From Microbacterium atlanticum (GTDB lineage: Bacteria > Actinomycetota > Actinomycetes > Actinomycetales > Microbacteriaceae): a stretch of DNA of 64,000 bases. The stretch lies in contig NZ_CP063813.1 of NCBI RefSeq assembly GCF_015277815.1, positions 248,001 to 312,000 on the forward strand, read 5' to 3'. Positions 9,494 to 17,755 of this stretch are shown here, piece by piece. The notes under the pieces were generated by a model. The model made no database searches. It was not told where the DNA came from and saw only the letters and a program-made list of their open reading frames with translations. Position 1 is the first letter of the stretch. The number at the start of each line of letters is the position of its first letter. Position numbers and translations under genes: made by a program.

Positions 9494-11265
9494 GCGCGCA
9501 GCGACTGGACGATGGTCCGGCTGAACCTCGCCCAGTCGTGGTCCATCTGGAAGCGGGTGAAGCCCTCGCTGACGGCCGCTGCGGTGCGGGAGCTCGCGAA
9601 CCACGGCGGCTTGGCGAGCACCGAGACGATGCCGGTGCCGCCGAGTGCGCTGAGCGAGCGCGGGAACGGGCGGAACGGCCCGCGCACGACGCTGCGCTCC
9701 ACGCTGTCCAGGAGGAGCGCGTTGTGCACCACCCCGATGCCGCTGCCGACGTCGTCGAGCGTCGCGCCGGGGAAGCCGCCCCACGTGTGCGCCGCGTTGA
9801 GGTAGCCGAAGGCGGTCCAGGTGTTGACCGCGATCGAGCCGTAGCGGAGTGCGGCGACCGCGCGCTCGAAGCCGTCGCCCAGCGCGCGCTCGGTCACCGG
9901 GTCGATCATGATGTTCGCACCGAGGGTTCCCGCGAGGCGGTCGTTGGCGTGCGCCACGGCGGTGTCGAGGAACTCCTGCCCGAGGCCGGGCAGCGTGACG
10001 ACGCCGAGCACCGGCGCGAAGTACTCCGTCTGCTGCAGCGGCGTGGGATCATCGCCGGGGCCGAGCTCGACGAACGCGCGATCGTGTGAGGCATTCCAGT
10101 GCGCGTCCGGATAGTCGGATGCCGCGGCCGCCAGCTGCTCGTCGGCTCGCGGGTACCAGACCGGCCGGCTCGGCATCGCGTCGTACGCGGTGCGCAGGGC
10201 GGCGAGGAACGCGTCGCGCTGCGGCCAGTCCTCGCTCACGATGACCACCTGGGCTGCGATGCAGTTGTGGCCGCTGTTGTAGAGGCGCATGGTGGCGGCG
10301 TGCTCGGCCTGGAAGCGCAGATCCGCCTCGGTCCACCGGCCGGGGACGACGATGATGGGCGAGACGCCGCCGAGCTCCGCCGTGATCGGCTTGCGCAGGC
10401 GCGGCCGGTGCTCGCGGCGCCGGCGCGCCGTCTGCGCCGCGCCCGGGCCGGTCGCCGGGCCCCACACGATCGCGTCGAACGTGGCGGCGGCGCCCGTGAT
10501 GTGGACGTGGCCGATGGCCGCGTGCTGGGTCAGGTACTCGCCGACCTCCGGTCCGCCCGTGACGATGCGCAGCAGACCGAGTTCGACGAGCGGCGCGAGC
10601 GCCTGGGTCAGCAGCGACACCAGCTCGTCCTGCGTCGGGTTCACCTTCAGCAGCACCACGCGGTTGCTCGCGACGAGCTCGTAGAGCACGTCGAGGACGG
10701 GGATGGAGGACTGATTGCCGGCGCCCAGCACCAGCCCGATGCCGCCCGGCTGGGTGGGGGTCAGCTGACCGAGCCCCGCCGCCCGGACGGCTTCCGCCGC
10801 CGTGACGCCCGGCTGCAGCCACACCTCGCCGCGGAAGCCCGAGAGCAGCACGCGGTCGGTGGCGCCGGCGGGGAACACGTGCACGCGGACGCGACCACCC
10901 GGCGCCTCGTCGATGCGCACTCCGTCGAGCGGGCTGCCGCCCGCCGCCAGCTTGCGCAGCGTCGCGACGTAGCCGTCGAGTGCGACGAGGGCTCCGTACG
11001 GGCTGCCCAGCCACTCCTCGCCGACCAGCGGGTGCGAGGCGTCGAGCCCCTTGGTGCGGGCCGAGGTCGTGGCCCACTCCTCGGCGTGCGAGACGACCGT
11101 CGCCCGGACGCGCTCGAGCAGGCGCGCCCGCTGGTCGAGTGTGAGTTGGGTCCACACGGCCGCGCCGGTGGTGAGGTCGGCGATCGCCGACTCGAGGGCC
11201 GGCGCCCACACGGGGGCTTCAGCGGGTCGGCGCGGCGGCGCGGACGCCTTCGCAGTGGACGGCAC
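9490..11265 (-). CDS. Aldehyde dehydrogenase family protein
   Basis: The 591-residue NAD(P)-dependent dehydrogenase is longer than the usual 480-500. The catalytic Glu lies in I-T-A-E-L-G-G-V-S-P and the catalytic Cys in S-G-H-N-C-I-A-A-Q. Between G-L-L-R-I-V-T-G-G and the Glu motif there is an arginine-rich insertion (T-A-R-R-R-R-E-H-R-P-R-L-R). The C-terminal region includes Y-F-A-P-V-L-G-V-V and N-A-A-H-T-W-G-G-F-P-G. GTG is chosen as start because AAGGAGAG precedes it at good spacing. It follows kynureninase by 78 bases in the same direction and overlaps the GMC oxidoreductase gene by four bases. It does not have the length of 2-aminomuconate semialdehyde dehydrogenase, so a direct role in kynurenine breakdown is uncertain. 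Confidence 0.85.
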   Translation of the reverse strand: MPSTAKASAPPRRPAEAPVWAPALESAIADLTTGAAVWTQLTLDQRARLLERVRATVVSHAEEWATTSARTKGLDASHPLVGEEWLGSPYGALVALDGYVATLRKLAAGGSPLDGVRIDEAPGGRVRVHVFPAGATDRVLLSGFRGEVWLQPGVTAAEAVRAAGLGQLTPTQPGGIGLVLGAGNQSSIPVLDVLYELVASNRVVLLKVNPTQDELVSLLTQALAPLVELGLLRIVTGGPEVGEYLTQHAAIGHVHITGAAATFDAIVWGPATGPGAAQTARRRREHRPRLRKPITAELGGVSPIIVVPGRWTEADLRFQAEHAATMRLYNSGHNCIAAQVVIVSEDWPQRDAFLAALRTAYDAMPSRPVWYPRADEQLAAAASDYPDAHWNASHDRAFVELGPGDDPTPLQQTEYFAPVLGVVTLPGLGQEFLDTAVAHANDRLAGTLGANIMIDPVTERALGDGFERAVAALRYGSIAVNTWTAFGYLNAAHTWGGFPGATLDDVGSGIGVVHNALLLDSVERSVVRGPFRPFPRSLSALGGTGIVSVLAKPPWFASSRTAAAVSEGFTRFQMDHDWARFSRTIVQSLRA

Positions 11266-11343
11266 GGACGCTCTCCTTCGGGCGGGTGTGGTCCAGCATA
11301 AACGCGGATGCCGCGGCCGTGAGACTCGGTGCCCGTGAGCGCG

Positions 11344-12624
11344 CTACCCGGTTCCACCCCGCGCCACCGCGCGCACCGCCGCGTCGACCGCCCGCAGGCC
11401 CGCGAGCGTCTCGGAGAACGACGTCGACAGCGGCGACAATCCGATCCGCAGACCGCCGGGGTCCCGGTAGTCGGGGATGACGTCCCGGGTCCACAGGCGC
11501 GCGGTCACCGCGCGCATCTGCGGATGCGCCAGCGTGACGTGCCCGCCCCGCAGCTCGGGGTCGCGGGGAGAGGCGATCTCGACACCCTGAGGGGCGAGCA
11601 GCCGGTCGGCGACGCGGACGGCGAACTCGGTGAGCCGGATCGACTTCGACCGGAGGGCGCCGATCCCGACCTGCTCGATGAGGGCCAGCGTGTCCTGCAT
11701 GGCGAGCATGCCCACGATGGGCGGCGTGCCCGAGAGGAACCGTCGCATGCCCGCCGCCGGCCGGTACTGCGGACCCATGGCGAAGACATCCGCAGCGCCC
11801 ATCCATCCCTGGATCGGCTGGGCGAGGCGCTCCTGCAGGTGCGACGCGACATAGGCGAAGGCCGGAGAGCCCGGCCCGCCGTTGAGGTACTTGTACGTGC
11901 AGCCGACGGCGACGTCGAACCCCCAGGCATCCGACTCGACGGGCACCGAGCCGGCAGAGTGGCACAGGTCCCACACCGTGAGCGCGCCTGCGTCGTGCGC
12001 GATGCGGGTCAGCGCCGGGGCATCGGCCAGGTACCCGGAGCGGTACGCGACGTGCGAGAGCACCACCACCGCCGTCTGCGGTCCGACGGCGGCGCGCAGC
12101 GCGTCCGGGGTGACTCCCGAGGCCAGGTCGACGTCGATCCAGCGCACGCGTCCGCCGCGCTCGGCGGCGATGCCCTCGACGAGGTACCGGTCGGTGGGGA
12201 AGTTGTCGCGGTCGATGACGATCTCGACGCGCGCCGGGTCGGCCGCGACAGCCGCATCGAACGTCGCGCGCACCAGCTTGTACAGCAGCACGGTGGTCGA
12301 GTCGCCGATGACGGTCTGCCCGGGCGCCGCCCCGATCGCGGCGCGTCCGACGGCGTCTCCGATGCGAAACGGGAGCTCCATCCACGACTCGTCCCAGCCG
12401 CGGATCAGCCGCCCGCCCCACTCGTCCCGGGTGAAGGCCGCCAGGCGCTCGATGCTCGCGCGCAGGGGCCGGCCGAGCGAGTTGCCGTCGAAGTAGACCA
12501 GCGAGGTCTCGGCTCCGACGAAGGCGTCGCGATGCGCGCGAAGCGGGTCGGCCGCGTCGAGGGCGGCGGCCTCGGCCTCCAGCGTCTCGGCGGACGCAGC
12601 AGGCAGGGGGTCAGTGGTCATCAT
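11344..12624 (-). CDS. kynU: Kynureninase
   Basis: The 426-residue PLP enzyme cleaves kynurenine to anthranilate and alanine. Family landmarks are Y-F-D-G-N-S-L-G-R-P near the N-terminus, G-D-S-T-T-V-L-L-Y-K, D-N-F-P-T-D-R-Y, V-L-S-H-V-A-Y-R-S-G, W-D-L-C-H-S-A-G and the PLP-binding Lys245 in T-Y-K-Y-L-N-G-G-P-G-S-P. Length and motif order fit bacterial KynU. Of the two adjacent ATG codons the first (12624) is preferred because GAGGAG lies seven bases upstream. The start lies inside the end of the upstream amidohydrolase gene (14-base overlap), indicating translational coupling in the same operon. Confidence 0.94.
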   Translation of the reverse strand: MMTTDPLPAASAETLEAEAAALDAADPLRAHRDAFVGAETSLVYFDGNSLGRPLRASIERLAAFTRDEWGGRLIRGWDESWMELPFRIGDAVGRAAIGAAPGQTVIGDSTTVLLYKLVRATFDAAVAADPARVEIVIDRDNFPTDRYLVEGIAAERGGRVRWIDVDLASGVTPDALRAAVGPQTAVVVLSHVAYRSGYLADAPALTRIAHDAGALTVWDLCHSAGSVPVESDAWGFDVAVGCTYKYLNGGPGSPAFAYVASHLQERLAQPIQGWMGAADVFAMGPQYRPAAGMRRFLSGTPPIVGMLAMQDTLALIEQVGIGALRSKSIRLTEFAVRVADRLLAPQGVEIASPRDPELRGGHVTLAHPQMRAVTARLWTRDVIPDYRDPGGLRIGLSPLSTSFSETLAGLRAVDAAVRAVARGGTG

Positions 12625-13591
12625 GGACGAGCTCCTCGGTGGGGACGACGGTCGCGCCCCGCAGCCACCCGGCGACCTCGTCGGCATGGTGGGGCGGGGG
12701 ACCGGGCACGAACGTCCGCACGCCCGACGGCGGCTCGGCATGCGGCCACGGGTCCGACATCGCTCGGATCAGCGCCGGGCCCCGCACGCCGGCGCGGTCG
12801 AGGGCGGTGACCTCGTCGGCGTTCACCCCCACCGGCTGCTCGCCGTTGCCGAGGTCGGTGCCGTACAGCACGCGCCCGCCGGCGGCGGCGAAGCCGGCCA
12901 GGTTCACGCGCGCGAACTCCGCCGCCTCCTCGTCGCCGCGGTGGATCGCAAGCGTCGAGATCCACACGTGACCGGCTGCTGCGGAGCGCGCGAGGAAGGC
13001 GCGGCCGACGTACTCGCTGAAAGGCGCATGGGCGAAGCCGCTGACCCCCGCATCGAACGCGAGTCGCGGCATCCGCTCGCCCTCCGCGTGCGCGATCACC
13101 GCCAGACCGCGCTCCCGCGCCACCGCCACGACGGCCGACAGCGTCTCGGAGTCGAGCACGGGACCGGCGGTGCTGTTGAGCGCGACCTTGATGACGGATG
13201 CCCCGAACGACGCCTGCTCGTCGACCGCGGTCGCCGCGCCGCCGGGGACGCCGGGGTGGGCGGAGGGATCGCTGATCTCGCGGGTGATCTCACCGGGCGC
13301 CCAGGACCTGCCGACGGGGTACCCGCCGGGTGCGGTCAGAAAGGCGCCGGCGTATGCCACGCGGGGAATGCCGTGGTTCTCGCGCCGCGCGAGCGCGACC
13401 GGGTCGCCGCCGAGGTCCACCGCTCCCGCGATCCCGCCGGCGGCGAGCCTGGTCTCGTCGAAGAGGTGCAGGTGCACGTGGTGGTCGGTGAACGGCGGGA
13501 GTGAGACGCCGTGCTCGCCGGTGATGGCGCGGTGGCAGAGCTCGGCATCCTCGCCGAGGAGGGCGCGCAGCGCGTGCGGGTCGTGTGCCAT
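12611..13591 (-). CDS. Metal-dependent amidohydrolase; candidate N-formylkynurenine formamidase
   Basis: The 326-residue protein belongs to the amidohydrolase (TIM-barrel, metal-dependent hydrolase) superfamily. A full binuclear metal site can be read: H38-V-H40 after the first strand, Lys135 (the residue that is carboxylated in such enzymes) in V-I-K-V-A-L-N, His168 in V-I-A-H-A-E-G, His188 in G-F-A-H-A-P-F and Asp246 in Y-G-T-D-L-G. The gene sits exactly between tryptophan dioxygenase and kynureninase, sharing one base with the stop of the former and 14 with the start of the latter. The missing step at that point of the pathway is hydrolysis of N-formylkynurenine, normally done by KynB or an alpha/beta hydrolase. 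Neither is present here, so this hydrolase is the obvious candidate. The assignment is inferred from context. Confidence 0.7.
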   Translation of the reverse strand: MAHDPHALRALLGEDAELCHRAITGEHGVSLPPFTDHHVHLHLFDETRLAAGGIAGAVDLGGDPVALARRENHGIPRVAYAGAFLTAPGGYPVGRSWAPGEITREISDPSAHPGVPGGAATAVDEQASFGASVIKVALNSTAGPVLDSETLSAVVAVARERGLAVIAHAEGERMPRLAFDAGVSGFAHAPFSEYVGRAFLARSAAAGHVWISTLAIHRGDEEAAEFARVNLAGFAAAGGRVLYGTDLGNGEQPVGVNADEVTALDRAGVRGPALIRAMSDPWPHAEPPSGVRTFVPGPPPHHADEVAGWLRGATVVPTEELVHDDH

Positions 13592-14439
13592 CACAGCTCG
13601 GTCCGCACCGCGTACAGCTCGGGGAAGAAGGTCAGATCGAGGGCGCGCTGCAGGAACGGCGCGCCGCTCGAGCCGCCGGTGCCGGTCTTCAGGCCGATGA
13701 TCCGCTCGACCGTCTTCAGGTGGCGGAAGCGCCACAGCTGGAAGTTGTCCTCCAGGTCGACAAGCTCCTCGCACGTCTCGTAGGCCGCCCAATGCGCTCG
13801 GGGATCGCGATAGATGTCGACGATCACCGGCACGAGCTCCGGCGAGTACGTCCACGCGGCGGTGACATCGCGCTCGAGCACGGCGGCAGGGACGGGGTAG
13901 CCCGACCGGGCGAGCAGGCGCAGGAACTCGTCGTAGAGGCTCGGAGCCTGAAGCGCCGCGGTCACGAGCGCATGAGCCGCGGGGTCGGACTCGAACACCC
14001 GCAGCATGCCGGCGTTCTTGTTGCCGAGTGTGAACTCCACCGCGCGGTACTGCGCCGACTGGAAGCCGCTGGCATTGCCCAGCACGGCGCGGAACTGCCC
14101 GTACTCGGCGGGCGTGAGGGTCGCCAGCACCGACCACTGCTCGGTGAGGGTCTGCTGGATGTGCTTCACCCGGGCGATGCACTTGAGCGCGGGTGCGAGC
14201 TGATCCTCGCGCAGCAGCCGGCACGCGGCGCCGAGCTCGTGGAGCACGAGCTTCAGCCACAGCTCGGTCGTCTGGTGCTGGACGATGAACAGCAGCTCGT
14301 CGTGGTGCTCCGGGTCGCTGAGCGGACGCTGCGCCGAGAGCAGGGTGCCGAGGTCCAGGTACCCGCCGTAGCTCATGCGGTCCTGGAAGTCGGTGACCAC
14401 CGACCCCTCGATCGCCCTGGTGTTGCGTTCGACGCTCAC
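13591..14439 (-). CDS. kynA: Tryptophan 2,3-dioxygenase
   Basis: The 282-residue heme enzyme opens the indole ring of tryptophan to give N-formylkynurenine, the first step of the kynurenine pathway. Characteristic segments are M-S-Y-G-G-Y-L-D-L at the N-terminus, H-H-D-E-L-L-F-I-V-Q-H-Q-T-T-E-L-W, F-Q-S-A-Q-Y-R-A-V-E-F, W-R-F-R-H-L-K-T-V-E-R-I-I-G and K-T-G-T-G-G-S-S-G. Size matches bacterial TDO (about 280). The start is GTG at 14439 with TAGGCT six bases upstream, so the whole five-gene operon is probably transcribed as a leaderless mRNA. The first gene of a TDO - amidohydrolase - kynU - ALDH - GMC operon. Confidence 0.95.
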   Translation of the reverse strand: MSVERNTRAIEGSVVTDFQDRMSYGGYLDLGTLLSAQRPLSDPEHHDELLFIVQHQTTELWLKLVLHELGAACRLLREDQLAPALKCIARVKHIQQTLTEQWSVLATLTPAEYGQFRAVLGNASGFQSAQYRAVEFTLGNKNAGMLRVFESDPAAHALVTAALQAPSLYDEFLRLLARSGYPVPAAVLERDVTAAWTYSPELVPVIVDIYRDPRAHWAAYETCEELVDLEDNFQLWRFRHLKTVERIIGLKTGTGGSSGAPFLQRALDLTFFPELYAVRTEL

Positions 14440-14445
14440 GGCCTC

Positions 14446-14451
14446 AGCCTA
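14446..14451 (-). promoter_or_regulatory. -10 box of the kynurenine operon (leaderless)
   Basis: TAGGCT on the minus strand, six bases before the GTG of kynA. The only evident promoter for the five-gene operon that runs to 7859. No operator palindrome was seen next to it. Confidence 0.55.
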
Positions 14452-14496
14452 ATGAGGAGGAGCCTCCCGCCGTCAGGCCCGTGCGCCGCGTCGGCC

Positions 14497-14754
14497 TCAG
14501 ATGAGGGAGAGCTCGCGCAGCTTCGCCTCGACGTCGGCGTTCGACGGCTCCACGTGGTGCGAGGCGTCGGGGTAGACGACGACCGGGATGCTGGTCCGGC
14601 CGGAGATGTCCCGTGCGACCTCCGCGGCGGCGGGGTCGGCGACGAGGTCGACGTACGTGTACGAGACGCCCAGCTCCTCCAGCTGCTTCTTGGTGCGGAT
14701 GCAGTCGCGGCACCAGTCCGCTCCGAACATGGTGAGGGTCGCAGGAGAAGTCAT
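14497..14754 (-). CDS. Glutaredoxin-like (mycoredoxin-type) protein
   Basis: The 85-residue protein has the glutaredoxin/thioredoxin fold with the redox motif C-R-D-C in F-G-A-D-W-C-R-D-C-I-R-T-K near the N-terminus and the cis-proline segment T-S-I-P-V-V-V-Y-P. A small CxxC glutaredoxin in a mycothiol-making actinobacterium is likely to be a mycoredoxin that reduces mixed disulfides, though the mycoredoxin active site is more usually CGYC or CPWC. The ATG has GCAGGAGAAG just upstream. It stands alone between kynA (57 bases upstream of kynA's start on the same strand) and a divergent glycosyltransferase gene. Confidence 0.8.
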   Translation of the reverse strand: MTSPATLTMFGADWCRDCIRTKKQLEELGVSYTYVDLVADPAAAEVARDISGRTSIPVVVYPDASHHVEPSNADVEAKLRELSLI

Positions 14755-14817
14755 CGTTCCATTCTCCCCCGGGAATCCTGGACGGGCGCCGCACGCGGCG
14801 TGAAAGGATATGCCGCA

Positions 14818-15975
14818 ATGCAGCTGTCCATCATCGTCCCGACCTTCAACGAGGCGCCCAACGTCGCGGAGCTCGTGCGCCGCATCGCGGCGGCGCTCGC
14901 GCTCGTGCCGGGCGGCGTGGACGCTGAGATCCTGTTCGTGGACGACAGTACGGATGCCACGCCCGACGTGATCCGCGGCATCGCGGCCTCCGCGCCGCTG
15001 CCCGTGCGGCTCATCCACCGGGAGCGGCCCGCGGGCGGTCTCTGCGGCGCTGTCCTCGAAGGGCTCGCCGACGCCGGCGCCGACGCGTGCCTCGTCATCG
15101 ACGGCGACCTGCAGCATCCCCCCGAGAAGATCCCCGAGCTGTGGGAGCGGTTCGGTCACGGCGACGTCGACGTCGTCATCGCCTCGCGCTACGCGGGCGG
15201 CGGCACCGCCGGAGGCCTCGCCGACCGCACCCGCGTGATGGTGTCGAAGGCCTCGAACGCGCTCACCCGCGCGATGTTCCCGGTCCGCCTGCGCGATGTC
15301 AGCGATCCGATGACGGGCTTCTTCCTCATCGACCGCCGCAGCGTCGACCAGGCGGCGCTGCGACCCCGCGGCTTCAAGATCCTGCTCGAGATCCTCGCGC
15401 GCCGACCCCTGCGCATCGCGGAGGTGCCATTCGACTTCGCCGGTCGCGGCGCCGGCGAGTCGAAGGCGTCGATCCGGCAGGGCGTGCACTTCCTCGCGCA
15501 GCTGACGGCCCTCCGGTTCGGCAAGATGTCGCTGTTCGCCGTCATCGGGGGCCTGGGCGCCGTCGCGAACGTCGCCATCGTGTGGGCGCTCGTCGGCCTG
15601 GGGGTGGACTACATCATCGCGGCGATCATCGCCGCGGAGGTGACGATCATCGGCAACTTCCTGCTGCAGGAGCGCTTCGTCTTCCACGACATGCGCGCGC
15701 AGGCCTCGGGTGGATGGCTGCGCTTTGCGAAGTCGTTCGCGTTCAACAACACCGAGGCGCTGATCCGCATCCCGATCATCGCGCTCATGGTCGAGTCGTG
15801 GCACTTCTCCGCGGTCGTCGCGACCGCCATCACCCTCGTCGTGGCCTTCTTCGTGCGGTTCGTGTTCCACTCGCTGGTCGTCTACGCGCCCCGCAAGCCC
15901 GGCGTCGCGCCCAGCGCGGTGCGCCGCTTCGTCGAGGAGGTCGACGCCCAGGCCACCGCGCCCGGCGAGCTGTAA
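14818..15975 (+). CDS. Glycosyltransferase family 2 (DPM1-like) fused to a GtrA-like membrane domain
   Basis: The 385-residue membrane protein has two parts. Residues about 1-235 are a polyprenyl-phosphate mannose/glucose synthase-like GT2 domain (S-I-I-V-P-T-F-N-E at the N-terminus, F-V-D-D-S-T-D, D-G-D-L-Q-H-P-P-E, and S-D-P-M-T-G-F-F). Residues about 240-365 form four membrane helices of the GtrA/DPMS family (F-A-V-I-G-G-L-G-A-V-A-N, then F-L-L-Q-E-R-F-V-F). Such fusions load a sugar on the lipid carrier and help it across the membrane for later glycosylation. ATG at 14818 is chosen because GAAAGGA precedes it and the GT2 strand starts at once. It is divergent from the glutaredoxin gene. 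Confidence 0.9.
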   Translation: MQLSIIVPTFNEAPNVAELVRRIAAALALVPGGVDAEILFVDDSTDATPDVIRGIAASAPLPVRLIHRERPAGGLCGAVLEGLADAGADACLVIDGDLQHPPEKIPELWERFGHGDVDVVIASRYAGGGTAGGLADRTRVMVSKASNALTRAMFPVRLRDVSDPMTGFFLIDRRSVDQAALRPRGFKILLEILARRPLRIAEVPFDFAGRGAGESKASIRQGVHFLAQLTALRFGKMSLFAVIGGLGAVANVAIVWALVGLGVDYIIAAIIAAEVTIIGNFLLQERFVFHDMRAQASGGWLRFAKSFAFNNTEALIRIPIIALMVESWHFSAVVATAITLVVAFFVRFVFHSLVVYAPRKPGVAPSAVRRFVEEVDAQATAPGEL

Positions 15976-16005
15976 TGTGCTCGGGGCCGCGTGCGGCGGC
16001 ATCCG

Positions 16006-17172
16006 TCACCCGATGAGGTTGATCAGCGCGTCCAGGCGCATGCCGTAGTTGATGCGCACCGTCGGGAGGGCCAGCTTGTCGGTGCCGATCGTGACGTAGC
16101 CGGGTTCGATGGTGCGCGCCATCTCGAAGCCGGCCTGGCGGAGGCCTTCCTTCGCGGTGTCGTTGTAGTGGCCGAACGGGTAGGCCATGACCTCCTTGAC
16201 GCCGAGGATTCCGGCGGAGGTCTCCATGTCGGCGACGATCTCGGGCACGCCGAGGTTCGTGATCAGTCCGTCGCCGTTCGCTCCGGCCCGGTGCATGTCG
16301 TGGGTGTGGGAGCGGCGCAGCACGTAGAGGTTCGGCGGCGGATCCTGCCGGTAGGCGGTGATCATGAACGAGGTCGACAGCACCTTGTGCTTGTCGACGA
16401 CGGGCGCGGCCAGATCGAACCACGTCTGATCGGCGTCGTCGTCGGTGACGATCACGGAGTGCGTGGGCAGGAAGAGCCGGCCGTCGATGAACGCCGAGAG
16501 CTCGTCCCACGTCGGCAGGTAGAACCCCGTCGTCGCGATGTGGTTCATGTGGGCGTCGAAGTCGCCGATGTAGGCGTAGTTGCCGCGCAGCCAGCCGCTC
16601 TCGCCCTCGGGCTTCGTCGTGAACTGGTGGTACATCAGGATCGGGATGCGGGCGTCCTCCGCGGCGTTGCGCTCCGGGTTCACCCACCCGCCGTGCAGCG
16701 TCACCCGCTGATCGGTGCACACCACGGGCTCCGACCCGTTGACGCGTCCGGGGATCGCGAGGGCGGCCGCGTCCTCCGGCGTCGCATACCAACCGGCGAA
16801 GACGAACCCGTCGTCGCGGGCGGGGATCGGCAGCGCCGCGTACAGCGTCCCCTGCGTCTGCAGCATGGGGGGATCGGCGACCCCCTCACCCGCGAAGGTG
16901 ACGGCGCAGGCCGCCGGATCGGACGTCGAGGCGAGCAGCTCCTCCTCCGGCGTGAGCGGGGTGGGCTTCGGCGTGGGAGTCGGGCCGGGCGACGTCGGTG
17001 CCGCGGCAGCTGCCGTCTTGCGCCCTTCGGCGCCCGCCCGCGCGAGGCTCACCGCAGCGATCGTGCCCCCGACGACCGCGAGCACGACGGCGGCGCCCGC
17101 GACTCCCGCGAACAGGCGCCGGCGACGGACCCGCGCCGACGGTCGCCGGGATCCGGAACCCGATGTGGTCAT
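16006..17172 (-). CDS. Membrane-anchored or secreted polysaccharide deacetylase-like protein with an InlB-type repeat
   Basis: The 388-residue protein has an arginine-rich N-terminus, one membrane segment (about 15-45), a Pro/Thr-rich linker (P-T-S-P-G-P-T-P-T-P-K-P-T-P) and then a segment resembling one InlB/Listeria-Bacteroides repeat (F-V-F-A-G-W-Y-A-T-P near residue 120). From about residue 180 it resembles the polysaccharide deacetylase family: I-L-M-Y-H-Q-F, T-F-D-like V-I-V-T-D-D-D, S-H-T-H-D-M-H and A-Y-P-F-G-H-Y-N-D. The first acidic motif reads DDD where deacetylases usually have FDDG, so activity should be checked. It probably acts on a cell-wall polysaccharide. The ATG at 17172 follows GGGAAG; a longer in-frame start would only add unsupported sequence. 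Confidence 0.8.
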   Translation of the reverse strand: MTTSGSGSRRPSARVRRRRLFAGVAGAAVVLAVVGGTIAAVSLARAGAEGRKTAAAAAPTSPGPTPTPKPTPLTPEEELLASTSDPAACAVTFAGEGVADPPMLQTQGTLYAALPIPARDDGFVFAGWYATPEDAAALAIPGRVNGSEPVVCTDQRVTLHGGWVNPERNAAEDARIPILMYHQFTTKPEGESGWLRGNYAYIGDFDAHMNHIATTGFYLPTWDELSAFIDGRLFLPTHSVIVTDDDADQTWFDLAAPVVDKHKVLSTSFMITAYRQDPPPNLYVLRRSHTHDMHRAGANGDGLITNLGVPEIVADMETSAGILGVKEVMAYPFGHYNDTAKEGLRQAGFEMARTIEPGYVTIGTDKLALPTVRINYGMRLDALINLIG

Positions 17173-17225
17173 GCGACTTCCCAGGAGTCCGCGCCGCGCG
17201 TCCCCACGCCCGGCTCTCGTCGCCG

Positions 17226-17231
17226 ATGGTA
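17226..17231 (-). promoter_or_regulatory. -10-like box of the polysaccharide deacetylase-like gene
   Basis: TACCAT on the minus strand, giving a leader of about 45 bases that holds the GGGAAG ribosome-binding site. An imperfect inverted repeat (ACGCGC / GCGCGT, 17264-17288) lies upstream between this gene and the divergent one. Confidence 0.35.
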
Positions 17232-17307
17232 TCGGGTGGCGCGGCCGGGGCGCGGTGACACTCGTCATACGCGCAGAACGCGCGTGACGACGGGCAGGCG
17301 GGCTCGC

Positions 17308-17313
17308 TACGCT
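17308..17313 (+). promoter_or_regulatory. -10 box of the 122-residue hypothetical gene (leaderless)
   Basis: TACGCT, eight bases upstream of the GTG at 17322. No ribosome-binding site lies between. Confidence 0.45.
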
Positions 17314-17321
17314 CGGATGCC

Positions 17322-17690
17322 GTGACGCCCGCCGACTGGATCGAACACCGTCGCGCCGACGGGGAGCTGCTGGGCTGGATGCGCGCGGACGGCGAGGGCT
17401 TCCGCGTCTTCGACCTGCTCGGCCGCGAGCGCACGTCGCCCGACGCCGAAGGCCCGATGGACTGGCTCGAGGCCGAAGAGCTGCTCGAGGACCTCGGAAT
17501 GGGCTACCTCGCCGACCGGTGGACGCTCCGGCTGCCCGACGGCAGTGAGCGGCCGGTGCGGATCGCCGAGGCCGGTGCGGACGGCATCACCGTGGTCGCC
17601 GACGAGTTCGGCGCGGCGTCGGCCGTCGGGGCGAACCCCGAGCGGTTCCGGCTGCCGTTCCCGGTGTCTGGCGAGCTCGTCCCGCGCTGA
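17322..17690 (+). CDS. Hypothetical protein, 122 residues
   Basis: A small soluble acidic protein beginning T-P-A-D-W-I-E-H-R-R with W-M-R-A-D-G-E-G-F-R-V-F-D-L-L-G-R near residue 25 and M-D-W-L-E-A-E-E-L-L-E-D-L-G-M-G-Y-L-A near residue 50. No signal peptide, membrane segment or catalytic motif is visible. Codon use and the regular actinobacterial third-position GC support a real gene, and a leaderless -10 box precedes its GTG. The alternating strands after residue 65 suggest a small beta-rich domain. I do not recognise the family. It lies upstream of, and in the same direction as, the ACT-domain gene, which has its own promoter. Confidence 0.7.
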   Translation: MTPADWIEHRRADGELLGWMRADGEGFRVFDLLGRERTSPDAEGPMDWLEAEELLEDLGMGYLADRWTLRLPDGSERPVRIAEAGADGITVVADEFGAASAVGANPERFRLPFPVSGELVPR

Positions 17691-17743
17691 CCACGGTCGC
17701 TCGTCGACGCCGATGCCGTGCGACGCGCCGCGCGGCGCATCGG

Positions 17744-17749
17744 TACAGT
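17744..17749 (+). promoter_or_regulatory. -10 box of the ACT-domain gene (leaderless)
   Basis: TACAGT, six bases before the ATG at 17756. Confidence 0.5.
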
Positions 17750-17755
17750 GAACGC

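Noticed and set aside
17264..17288. Inverted repeat ACGCGC/GCGCGT between divergent genes as a specific operator
   Set aside because: It is short and built of CG-rich sequence common in this genome, so it was noted only with the adjacent promoter.
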